Assembly: GCA_026770575.1 (NCBI GenBank)
Contig: MU657351.1
Location: forward strand, 56,585 to 69,374
Source: Pelagophyceae sp. CCMP2097
Lineage: Eukaryota; Sar; Pelagophyceae
DNA length: 12,790 bases
Reading direction: 5' to 3'
Positions 7,299-12,790 of this stretch are shown piece by piece (position 1 is the stretch's first letter; every line of letters begins with the position of its first letter). The position numbers and the translations under genes are program-made. The notes below the pieces were generated by a model that saw only the letters and a program-made list of their open reading frames with translations, did no database searches and was not told the origin of the DNA.

Positions 7299-7398
7299 TA
7301 ATAACTATTTAAATGGGTTGATTAAAATCCAACATGGCTTAAAGTTTAGGAGAAAAAAGATACTTGAAAAACATGAGATATACAAATTCAAAGTATAA
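7291..7398 (+). CDS. Possible very small basic protein (35 aa)
   Basis: An ATG overlapping the ATPase stop by eight bases (ATGGATGA) opens a 35-residue frame ending in TAA at 7396-7398. The peptide is strongly basic in its middle (FRRKKILEK) and has no hydrophobic segment. Overlapping start and stop is a common gene-packing style, and otherwise 128 bases would be empty before the next gene. It may equally be chance; no family is recognised. Confidence 0.3.
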   Translation: MDDNNYLNGLIKIQHGLKFRRKKILEKHEIYKFKV

Positions 7399-7410
7399 TT
7401 ATATATAAGA
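7394..7410 (+). promoter_or_regulatory. TATA-like element before the 7427 gene
   Basis: TATAATTATATATAAGA ends 16 bases before the ATG at 7427, the same kind and position of element as before 4469 and 4988. It overlaps the end of the 35-residue frame. Tentative. Confidence 0.3.
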
Positions 7411-7426
7411 ATATTCACCAACAGCT

Positions 7427-7696
7427 ATGAGAAACGTAATAACACATATTCATAATTATAATGATACAAAACGTATCGAAACCACACACAAAAGCATATT
7501 TGTTCAAAAACCACATGATATAATTAATTTAGATAGACCAGAACGGACAGACTACAACGGTGATCCGAACCACGATTTATCACCAAATCAGAATTATTGG
7601 CGGTTGAAACGTGTAAAAGATAGAAAAATCTTTAATGCTGAATCAAAAAAAGAAGCCCAAAGAGAGGAAGATAATGATGTTTTTGGTATGAATTAA
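7427..7696 (+). CDS. Hypothetical protein, 89 aa, charged
   Basis: ATG to TAA, 89 residues, hydrophilic, with His/Asn/Asp-rich N-terminal half and a charged Lys/Arg/Glu C-terminal third (KRVKDRKIFNAESKKEAQRE). No membrane segment, cysteine pair or catalytic motif. It is last in the plus-strand virion block and ends 14 bases from the convergent AT-hook gene. Codon and residue choice look coding rather than random (PERTDYNGDPNHDLSPNQNY). Function unknown; a minor virion protein or scaffold would fit the position but is not shown. Confidence 0.55.
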   Translation: MRNVITHIHNYNDTKRIETTHKSIFVQKPHDIINLDRPERTDYNGDPNHDLSPNQNYWRLKRVKDRKIFNAESKKEAQREEDNDVFGMN

Positions 7697-7710
7697 ACAA
7701 AATCATATAA

Positions 7711-8172
7711 CTATTTTTTTATTTCATTTTTTTCTTCATAGGACTCTATTGTTCCATCTGAATCACATTCTCTCTCCGATAATTGTACACTATTTTTATT
7801 ATTTTTTGAACATATTGCCATTTCTATTATTCTGTTTACTTCTGCCAGTTTTTCTTCATCCTTTATTCGTTTATTATTTTGTTTTTTTCCTTGATTTCGG
7901 ATTTTATTTAATTCCCCCATCCTCTTATCAGCATCTAATTGAGCACAACTCCTTTGCCTTTTTAATTTTGGTTTAATCAAATCCACTGGTGTTATTTTAA
8001 TATCATATGGAGAAACTTCTTCCATAGTTGTAATATCATTTGGAGAAACTTCTTCCATAGTTGTTATATCGTTTTTTTCTGTTTCTAAAATTTCCTTCTT
8101 TTTAATCGATGGTCTTCCTCGTTTAGGTTTTGTTGTACCATTTATTTCTACACACAGAGTTTCTTTTTTCAT
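7711..8172 (-). CDS. AT-hook-containing nuclear-type protein (153 aa)
   Basis: ATG at 8170-8172 to TAA. A canonical AT-hook core KPKRGRPS lies at residues 15-22, a minor-groove AT-binding motif found in eukaryotic chromatin proteins. Further basic stretches (KKKE; KPKLKRQR; KKQNNKRIK) could be nuclear-targeting signals. An 11-residue unit NDITTMEEVSP occurs twice in tandem (33-bp duplication), followed by an acidic, Ser/Glu-rich C-terminus. There is no enzyme motif. Hydrophilic and probably disordered. Likely role: binding of viral or host AT-rich DNA, transcription or genome tethering; this is inference from the AT-hook alone. It is divergent from the broken gene at 8198 across a 25-base AT-only spacer, so the two may share a promoter. 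Confidence 0.65.
   Translation of the reverse strand: MKKETLCVEINGTTKPKRGRPSIKKKEILETEKNDITTMEEVSPNDITTMEEVSPYDIKITPVDLIKPKLKRQRSCAQLDADKRMGELNKIRNQGKKQNNKRIKDEEKLAEVNRIIEMAICSKNNKNSVQLSERECDSDGTIESYEEKNEIKK
8000..8065 (-). repeat. 33-bp direct duplication inside the AT-hook gene
   Basis: Two adjacent 33-bp units (8000-8032 and 8033-8065) differ at only a few bases and encode two copies of the 11-residue unit containing ITTMEEVSP. The unit is in frame, so the protein stays open. A third partial copy is not seen. Confidence 0.9.
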
Positions 8173-8197
8173 ATATTATTATATTATATTATTATAG
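8173..8197. promoter_or_regulatory. Short bidirectional promoter region
   Basis: The 25 bases between the divergent ATGs at 8172 (minus) and 8198 (plus) are A and T except for the last base, with repeated TATTA steps. Being the only spacer, it must hold 5' signals for both genes. Confidence 0.4.
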
Positions 8198-8520
8198 ATG
8201 GAAAATTCAGACGTGTCGGAAATAATTCAAAATACTATTGATCAACCAAATCATACAGAAGAATTTGTTCCTTATAACACCCCCCAAAATTGACATGTTG
8301 CGTTTTATAAATTCAGAAGAACAGTTCGATTTGATTATTTTTAAACAAGATTTTCTTTTTTTGAAGATCATATCATCGACTTGATAGCCCAAATCAGCAG
8401 AGATAAGGTTATTAAGTATGAGAGAAAAAAAAGAATCTAAACAAAAATGTGAAGAAAAAAAATGTTTGTGAAGATTGTGTGACAATCACAAGAGAAGATG
8501 TAACAATTTCATGGGAATAA
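8198..8520 (+). pseudogene. Hypothetical small protein gene, broken by about three indels
   Basis: An ATG at 8198 starts an acidic protein-like N-terminus (MENSDVSEIIQNTIDQ). The frame stops at 8291-8293, but good coding sequence resumes after the C run at 8280-8285 in another frame (IDMLRFINSEEQFDLIIF), shifts again at the T run 8356-8362 (then EDHIIDLIAQISRDKVIKYE), and again near the A runs 8425-8432 or 8455-8462, ending in a CxxC-bearing NVCEDC segment and a TAA at 8518-8520. The intact product would be about 105 residues, charged, perhaps helical, with a Cys-rich end that could bind zinc. No family is recognised. The stop lies nine bases from the convergent polymerase stop. All breaks are at homopolymers, as elsewhere in the window. 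Confidence 0.5.
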
Positions 8521-8529
8521 TACATTTAA

Positions 8530-9096
8530 TTATTGTATCCAAATCAAAGCCATGCGATGCGGTACGCTATAATCATTATCTTCATCAATTTTCCCATTCA
8601 CGTCTATATATAAACGTCCATTCCAACGGGATTTATTTATTTCTCTTTTTGTTTGTTCTAAGTCTATATGGCGGTGTGACAAAATATAGCATTTCTCATT
8701 AGAGCTTTTAGTGAGTCCAATTTTTTTTATCGAAAAGTTTTGATAAAATGCTTTCGATTTACCCTTATTCATTTCCTCGAAATCTTTCCACAGTTTTTGT
8801 TGTGGGTCATCTAACTCTGTATTACCACGATGTTGTAAGGTTTTTAAGAAAGACGGCATTTTAGTCGAAACACCTTTTCCTCTAAAATGATATTCCAGTG
8901 TGTAGGTTTTAGAACTTATATATTTAAATGCATAGAGTTTTGGGGCTATGAAAATCGCTTTAAGAATTTCCCCCCCCACATCATCCATGACCCCCCCTAA
9001 CGAAGGATTAATTTCAACCTTATCCAAACATTCCGATGATATCACCATCGAATCGGTATCGAAATAATAGGGCATACATTGATTGTATTCCCGCAT
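8530..9096 (-). CDS. pPolB: pPolB C-terminal fragment with catalytic motif C
   Basis: Coding sequence resumes here after the GGG at 9070-9072. It shows motif C YFDTDS (the two aspartates at 9058-9060 and 9052-9054), the metal-binding centre, then the KxY element APKLYAF (Lys at 8938-8940) and a Lys-rich thumb region ending in a TAA. The ATG at 9094-9096 is an accident of the frame break. The stretch after motif C contains runs of eight C (8970-8977) and seven C (8991-8997) on the plus strand, but the frame survives both. Confidence 0.78.
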   Translation of the reverse strand: MREYNQCMPYYFDTDSMVISSECLDKVEINPSLGGVMDDVGGEILKAIFIAPKLYAFKYISSKTYTLEYHFRGKGVSTKMPSFLKTLQHRGNTELDDPQQKLWKDFEEMNKGKSKAFYQNFSIKKIGLTKSSNEKCYILSHRHIDLEQTKREINKSRWNGRLYIDVNGKIDEDNDYSVPHRMALIWIQ

Positions 9097-9551
9097 TGAT
9101 TATATTTTTCTATCATAATCCTACGAGAATACCCTAATATGAAGACTCCCATGTGACTTGGCTTTTGCGCAAACTCTTCTCTGTTGTGTTGTTCGGTTTC
9201 ATATGAAACAATCCATCTATCTGTTCCTAATTCAGTTATTTCTAATATTCTGTTTTTTTGTAGCAGTACTGCAAACTCTTCCGCTTTCGAAACTATTTTT
9301 TCTTTCTTCCTAATAGATCCCTGTAACATTTTCCCATATAATGCATTAAGATACAGTTTTGCTGTTGCATATGTACAAGTCCCTTTGATTGAATTACTCT
9401 TCATTTCATAAAACTCATCAACGTACTTCTTAAAAATTGGAGCACTTTTTTCCCAATAAATTCCTTCAAAAATTTTAATTTGATATCCGGCATTTTGGGC
9501 ATTTTCTATATCGATGCTTGAATACCACCCAGAAGAATCTATAAGATCCCA
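9042..9551 (-). CDS. pPolB: pPolB palm fragment with motif B
   Basis: This frame picks up the polymerase immediately after the break at the T run 9552-9555, beginning with Trp-Asp-Leu at 9551 and running to a stop at 9042. An internal ATG at 9402-9404 is not a real start. It carries motif B, KLYLNALYGK (Lys at 9357-9359, Tyr-Gly at about 9333-9338), the fingers-domain element that positions incoming nucleotide and template. The last nine or so codons, after the break at 9070-9072, are out of frame. Confidence 0.75.
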   Translation of the reverse strand, partial: WDLIDSSGWYSSIDIENAQNAGYQIKIFEGIYWEKSAPIFKKYVDEFYEMKSNSIKGTCTYATAKLYLNALYGKMLQGSIRKKEKIVSKAEEFAVLLQKNRILEITELGTDRWIVSYETEQHNREEFAQKPSHMGVFILGYSRRIMIEKYNQCGNTINVCPIISIPIRW

Positions 9552-11674
9552 TTTTCTTTGCGGGGTAATATTGGTGTTAACAAAGATTTGTTTGTAATAT
9601 ACTCGATTCTATAAATCCCCAATTTTCCTTCTTTGAAAACAACTGTATCGATCTCTTTACCTATTGGATAATTTTTCAACATAGCAGTAGAGTATAATGA
9701 AACTACATCCGCATCGAACAGAAAGTCCTCGATTTCGTTATAAGCATTTTCACTTATTTCATATATATTATTTCCATGTTCATCAATTTTTTTGAAAACC
9801 TTTGTCTCATCAATCTCATCGAATGATTTGCTCACATAATTGCGTTTATTTAATTGTGTTCGACCTCCATAAATCGCTTTCCGAATATTGTCCTCATTAC
9901 AACGTGATGGAAGGTTTACCTCAAAATAGTTAAGACGGTTCTTCCATATATGATACGCGTTGCTTGACGTTGTCATTGAGTCACAAAGATTTATTTGGAA
10001 TTTCTCATACATTATCGCGTTGTTTTTCTCGTACAACTCTGATAGACCCATAACATCTTTCATTAGGTATTTTTCTACTTCGGATTTTCTTTTATCTGAT
10101 GTGTTTTCCCATTCATCGCTTAAATCGTGGTCAATGTCCCCTTTTAATACTTCACAGCCACTATCTTCAAGATTTTTCCTCAATGAACCTAAGAGATGCT
10201 GTCCTAAATCTATACATTTTTTATTTTGTATAGTGAGATTTAAAATTCTCGAATTGTTTATGATGTACTCACCCATAGAATCTTTTCCTAATGAATTCAG
10301 TTTTTCTTTCATTAGATAATAGTGATCAAATCGACTCCCATTAAAAGCATTCAGATATTTTATATGTTGGAATTCCTTAGTTCCAAGGAGTTCGTAAAAA
10401 ATTTTCATACACGTTCTTCCACCGATTGATTTGTATCTCGAAACCTCATCCTCATCGTAATAATGAAAACCTACGATATATGGACAGTGCTCTTTTATAT
10501 CATTTTTTTTTTGTGTTTCGATATCATAACTTAAAATCGTTTTATCTTTCAATTTAACAATTTTGGGAGGTTCCGCTGGTAACAATAATGAAGGGTTTTT
10601 TCTTTCCTTTAAAAACTTAACTCCACCAGAATTACACTTGTGTTTACCAAGATGCTCTTTAAAACATTCGGTACATCTCGACCATTTTCCTTCAATGATC
10701 GAATAATGTGAATCGATTAATAACAATTTAAAATTTGATTCAGATGTCCCTCCAACAAACGAGTTTGTGAGTACCCCCTTATTAAATTCCTGACAATATA
10801 TAGCAATCTCCTTATCATTATGTAAAAAATGGAAAATTTCGATAGCGTTTTCAATAGAGATCATCGCATTTTTTTCTATACCAAACTGCTGACGTATCTC
10901 GTTACATTGAACAATCCCGAATTTAATTGCTTTGTTGGGATATTGTTTACTTATACATTTAAATAAACAGTTATTTTTTGTTGAATGTGGACAATTTATT
11001 TTGATTCTGTTTTTTCTTTTTTCGATACTCACCTTGGTTCCATTAAAACTCGAGCTGCAACCACCAGCTGCCGGCGTTATGAACTTGATGTCAATATATA
11101 AAAACTTTTTCTCGCTGCTTGATGTTAGTTGTCCATAATCTAATGAATTCCATTCAGTTCGAATATTTTGAATATTTTTCTGTCTATGAAAATCATATCC
11201 TTCACGTTTAATATTTTGTGCATTTGTTTTAATTATCCGTGTCCTTGTCGATCTGACTTCTAATTTTATAGCATGAATGGATCTTTTCGATTCATGCGTG
11301 TCCCATTGTATATAATTTCCTATCACTTCATCATAAATATATTGCCCATGTTTATAGATCACATCAATCTGAACACTTCCATTCGGGTAATTCATTAGGA
11401 GCGGCGTTAATTTAATATCGAAATTTTCATCGTAATCTAATGAATCGTTCCATAGAACTCGCTGAACCCGTACAGGTTTGACCAAAAATTCAGGGAATTC
11501 CTTACCGTATTTGATTCTTCTTTCCGAATCAACGAATTTCGGAGTTACACGATTTCTATTAAAAATACGTGCTATGTTTTTAGAGGATTCAATTTTCTTG
11601 TTCTCAACAGACTCTTTTTTGGTATCGATTTTTTTTGTATATTTTTTTAAAATTTTTCTTCCGATTTGAATCGT
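9539..11674 (-). CDS. pPolB: pPolB central fragment: OTU-like region, exonuclease and palm motif A
   Basis: The open frame spans 11674 to a TAG at 9539-9541. Numbering from the TTG at 11485 as residue 1: an OTU-peptidase-like nucleophile segment NNCLFKCIS (Cys173) and a matching LLLIDSHYSII (His260); a zinc-type cluster CTEC then H-x3-H-x-C (271-284); ExoI YDIET (Asp321, Glu323); ExoII NAFNGSRFD (Asp387); ExoIII YLMKD (Tyr473, Asp477); the YxGG-type motif YGGR (539-542) linking exonuclease and polymerase; and motif A DADVVSLY (591-598). The residue after SLY is Ser599, where family members usually have Pro. All exonuclease acids are kept, so proofreading is expected. The real coding sequence leaves this frame near 9552. 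Confidence 0.85.
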   Translation of the reverse strand, partial: TIQIGRKILKKYTKKIDTKKESVENKKIESSKNIARIFNRNRVTPKFVDSERRIKYGKEFPEFLVKPVRVQRVLWNDSLDYDENFDIKLTPLLMNYPNGSVQIDVIYKHGQYIYDEVIGNYIQWDTHESKRSIHAIKLEVRSTRTRIIKTNAQNIKREGYDFHRQKNIQNIRTEWNSLDYGQLTSSSEKKFLYIDIKFITPAAGGCSSSFNGTKVSIEKRKNRIKINCPHSTKNNCLFKCISKQYPNKAIKFGIVQCNEIRQQFGIEKNAMISIENAIEIFHFLHNDKEIAIYCQEFNKGVLTNSFVGGTSESNFKLLLIDSHYSIIEGKWSRCTECFKEHLGKHKCNSGGVKFLKERKNPSLLLPAEPPKIVKLKDKTILSYDIETQKKNDIKEHCPYIVGFHYYDEDEVSRYKSIGGRTCMKIFYELLGTKEFQHIKYLNAFNGSRFDHYYLMKEKLNSLGKDSMGEYIINNSRILNLTIQNKKCIDLGQHLLGSLRKNLEDSGCEVLKGDIDHDLSDEWENTSDKRKSEVEKYLMKDVMGLSELYEKNNAIMYEKFQINLCDSMTTSSNAYHIWKNRLNYFEVNLPSRCNEDNIRKAIYGGRTQLNKRNYVSKSFDEIDETKVFKKIDEHGNNIYEISENAYNEIEDFLFDADVVSLYSTAMLKNYPIGKEIDTVVFKEGKLGIYRIEYITNKSLLTPILPRKENGIL

Positions 11675-11922
11675 TTATCGTACAACGTTTCAGGTTTCAC
11701 AAAAGAATTCCCAATCAATACAGTTTTTAGAGTAGGAATTGTATACCCGTTTTTCGCATATTTTTTTACAAGTCTTTTGTAAGACTTGCTCATATCATTG
11801 TCAATGATTCTCGTGAATTTTGATTTTTTAAAATATCTATCCACTGCTAATCTGAATTCGCTTTCATTGTTATACACGTCCATACTATCCATAAGAAAAG
11901 AATTTTTGTCATTTAAACTCAT
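11647..11922 (-). CDS. pPolB N-terminal fragment (91 aa) or separate small gene
   Basis: ATG-started, 91 residues, charged and helical-looking (EFRLAVDRYFKKSKF; MSKSYKRLVKKYAKNGY). It ends in a TAA at 11647-11649 next to T and A runs. The following polymerase frame is open from 11674 but has no ATG before the TTG at 11483-11485, so that frame lacks its own start. The simplest reading is that this fragment is the true N-terminus, separated by one missing base. No primer-protein motif can be named. A stand-alone small gene with a separate, non-ATG polymerase start is the alternative. Confidence 0.55.
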   Translation of the reverse strand: MSLNDKNSFLMDSMDVYNNESEFRLAVDRYFKKSKFTRIIDNDMSKSYKRLVKKYAKNGYTIPTLKTVLIGNSFVKPETLYDKRFKSEEKF

Positions 11923-12041
11923 GTCTTATAAACTATCTTATACGTTTCTCCTTATACTACTTTATACCTTTCATTTTTATAGAAAAGGAAAAAATATGTT
12001 ATTGAATTTGTATTAATGAATTTGTATGATTGAATCACTAC

Positions 12042-12278
12042 ATGTACCGTTTTCTAAATTCTAAATATGATTTAATTGAATACGTATCATATCTTGACCG
12101 AAAAAAAGTAATATTTCTGTACATATTTTTTTCGAGTTTTGAAATAATTTATGATATTTTAAAAACATTCAACAGTATAGAACCAAAGCTCTCAAAGCTC
12201 TTAAAGCTCTTAAAACCTTCTAAAAACTCTTTACCGAATCAAGTCCCCAATTCTCAAAAATCTTTTTTTCTCTTTTAA
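12042..12278 (+). CDS. Possible small protein with Lys-Leu repeat (78 aa)
   Basis: An ATG at 12042 (a TTG at 12030 is also in frame) opens 78 residues to a TAA. The first half has a hydrophobic stretch (KKVIFLYIFFSSFEIIYDIL, about residues 25-44) that may span a membrane. The second half has a 9-bp tandem triplication (12185-12211) giving Lys-Leu-Ser, Lys-Leu-Leu, Lys-Leu-Leu, then a Ser/Asn/Pro-rich tail. It is divergent from the polymerase gene. No family is recognised, and in DNA this AT-rich the frame could be chance. Confidence 0.32.
   Translation: MYRFLNSKYDLIEYVSYLDRKKVIFLYIFFSSFEIIYDILKTFNSIEPKLSKLLKLLKPSKNSLPNQVPNSQKSFFLF
12185..12211 (+). repeat. 9-bp tandem triplication (AAAGCTCTY)
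   Basis: Three adjacent copies of AAAGCTCTC/T. The period is the same nine bases as the repeat at the capsid stop and the larger array at 12425-12541. Confidence 0.9.
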
Positions 12279-12424
12279 AACACAGGTTTGAAACATTATT
12301 TTAAACCTTATTCCGAAAACGTAAAGATCTTTATAAAGGTTTAATCAAATCCTTTTTTTTGTGGTTCTAATTTTGAGATTTTTTAGATTTTATTTAATCT
12401 TTTAAATTTTGAAAAATTCTTTTC

Positions 12425-12541
12425 GTATTTTCAGAATTTTCAGTATTTTCAGAATTTTCATAAGTTTTCTAAGTTTTCTAAGTTTTCTAAGTTTTCTAAG
12501 TTTTCTAAGTTTTCTAAGTTTTCTAAGTTTTCTAAGTTTTT
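12425..12541 (+). repeat. 9-bp-period tandem array, two unit types
   Basis: Thirteen 9-bp units in a row. First an 18-bp unit GTATTTTCAGAATTTTCA occurs twice (12425-12442, 12443-12460). Then TAAGTTTTC occurs eight times exactly (12461-12532) plus an altered ninth copy TAAGTTTTT (12533-12541). There are no spacers, so it is a tandem repeat rather than a CRISPR. Confidence 0.95.
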
Positions 12542-12571
12542 CGAAAAATCCTAAAATTTCATTTTATCACA

Positions 12572-12651
12572 AGACTTTTTTAAAGGTTTTAGCTACGCTC
12601 AACACGTTTCGAATCTATTTGTTATTTCCTAAAACCTTTAAAAAAAAGTCT
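12572..12651. repeat. Inverted repeat / hairpin near the right boundary
   Basis: AGACTTTTTTAAAGGTTTTAG at 12572-12592 is complementary to CTAAAACCTTTAAAAAAAAGTCT at 12629-12651, apart from two extra A. The loop is about 36 bases. It lies about ten bases from the switch to GC-rich sequence. It could be a terminal hairpin, part of a terminal repeat, or a recombination site. Confidence 0.75.
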
Positions 12652-12660
12652 ATATTTTTT

Positions 12661-12790
12661 TCGGACGACGGTTTTACTAACTACGGTGGTCCCGGCAACG
12701 GCTTCATGCCGCACCGCGAGCGCATGGAACGCGACGACAACGCCGCTGCCGCCGCGGCCACCCAGTCGTCCATTTTCGGTGGCGACGGTA
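12661..12790 (+). other. GC-rich foreign segment with open protein frame (host flank or chimera)
   Basis: Composition jumps from strongly AT-rich to GC-rich within a few bases. Frame one reads 43 codons without a stop to the window end, giving a Gly/Asp/Ala-rich peptide with NYGGPGNGFMPHRERMERDD and a six-Ala run; a second plus frame is also open. Codons end mostly in C or G, unlike any viral gene here. It may be the edge of a bacterial or other GC-rich gene joined by misassembly, or genomic DNA flanking an insertion. I do not recognise the protein. Confidence 0.55.

Larger units (their letters stand above)
8530..11922 (-). pseudogene. pPolB: Protein-primed family B DNA polymerase, whole gene span (three frame breaks)
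   Basis: The gene appears to run from an ATG at 11920-11922 to a TAA at 8530-8532, about 1130 residues if the three frame breaks are ignored, in the range of Polinton-type polymerases. In order it carries an N-terminal region of unknown fold, an OTU-like segment with a Cys/His cluster, a 3'-5' exonuclease domain (ExoI, II, III), and palm motifs A, B and C. Breaks lie near 11645-11656, 9551-9555 and 9070-9072. Each is explained by one missing base in or next to a homopolymer, and conserved motifs continue right across them, so this is one gene rather than four. It would replicate the linear genome using a protein primer. Whether the breaks are real or sequencing errors cannot be decided here. 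Confidence 0.8.
12279..12660. other. Non-coding, repeat-rich terminus-like region
   Basis: No credible gene. The stretch holds T-rich and A-rich tracts, a 9-bp inverted pair TTAAACCTT (12301-12309) and AAGGTTTAA (12336-12344), the 9-bp-period array at 12425-12541, and the hairpin at 12572-12651. Element ends in this virus group carry inverted terminal repeats, and this region may be the right terminus or its inner edge. The matching left end is not in the window, so that cannot be confirmed. Confidence 0.5.

Noticed and set aside
8207..8485. Minus-strand 92-residue frame opposite the broken gene at 8198
   Set aside because: Protein quality is better on the plus strand (acidic start, DHIIDLIAQISRDK, CxxC end), and its start does not use the AT-only spacer.
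9960..10319. Plus-strand 119-residue frame inside the polymerase
   Set aside because: Antisense shadow of the conserved exonuclease region; no motif, no start context.
11640..11656. Programmed -1 frameshift joining the 91-residue frame to the polymerase
   Set aside because: The direction fits, but the codons around the stop (aaa ttt taa on the minus strand) do not form a proper X XXY YYZ slippery heptamer, and similar breaks occur at other runs where recoding is implausible.
12461..12541. CRISPR-like array
   Set aside because: The units are directly adjacent with no spacers, so it is a simple tandem repeat.
12661..12790. C-terminal part of a viral gene
   Set aside because: Base composition and codon third positions differ completely from all other genes; more likely foreign flank or chimera.
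1..12790. tRNA or rRNA genes
   Set aside because: No cloverleaf with conserved arm sequence and no rRNA-like block was seen on either strand.

Overview
The window is AT-rich (roughly 30% G+C by eye) and carries the core gene set of a protein-primed, double-jelly-roll capsid DNA virus or integrated element of the Polinton/Maverick, adintovirus and polinton-like virus group. The hallmarks are a two-jelly-roll-type major capsid protein (4988-6262), a penton-like minor capsid protein just upstream (3256-4427, frame-broken), an FtsK/HerA/A32-type packaging ATPase (6519-7298) and a family B DNA polymerase of the protein-primed (DNA_pol_B_2) type (8530-11922, minus strand, broken into frames). No retroviral-type integrase, adenain-like protease, tRNA or rRNA is visible, so the genome is probably incomplete on the left. 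The host cannot be read from the sequence; a protist or invertebrate is the usual host of such elements.

Layout. 1-2814 is an attachment module on the plus strand: the end of one fibre-like gene (1-597), then a lectin-like, collagen-repeat and C1q/TNF-like spike (603-2814) broken by one frameshift and four in-frame stops. 2811-3023 is a small minus-strand membrane protein whose stop overlaps the spike stop. 3047-7696 is the plus-strand virion block: small basic protein, penton, unknown capsid-associated protein (4469-4944), major capsid protein, small hydrophobic protein, ATPase and two small proteins. 7711-8172 (minus) is an AT-hook protein. It diverges across a 25-bp AT-only spacer from a broken plus-strand gene (8198-8520), which converges on the polymerase. 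12042-12278 is a possible small gene. 12279-12660 is a non-coding, repeat-rich terminus-like stretch with a 9-bp-period array and a hairpin. 12661-12790 switches abruptly to GC-rich, protein-like sequence and is probably host flank or an assembly chimera.

How the genes fit together. The polymerase would copy the genome from a protein primer. The ATPase would pump DNA into a capsid made of hexons (major capsid protein) with pentons at the vertices. The lectin/collagen/C1q proteins would form vertex spikes that bind the host. The AT-hook protein may bind viral or host AT-rich DNA.

A striking feature is that many genes are broken by single-base indels in or beside homopolymer runs (polymerase x3, penton, 4469 gene, 8198 gene x3, spike), while the major capsid and ATPase genes are intact. 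Either these are sequencing errors in homopolymers, or this is a decaying integrated copy. The four substitution-type stops in the spike favour at least some real decay.
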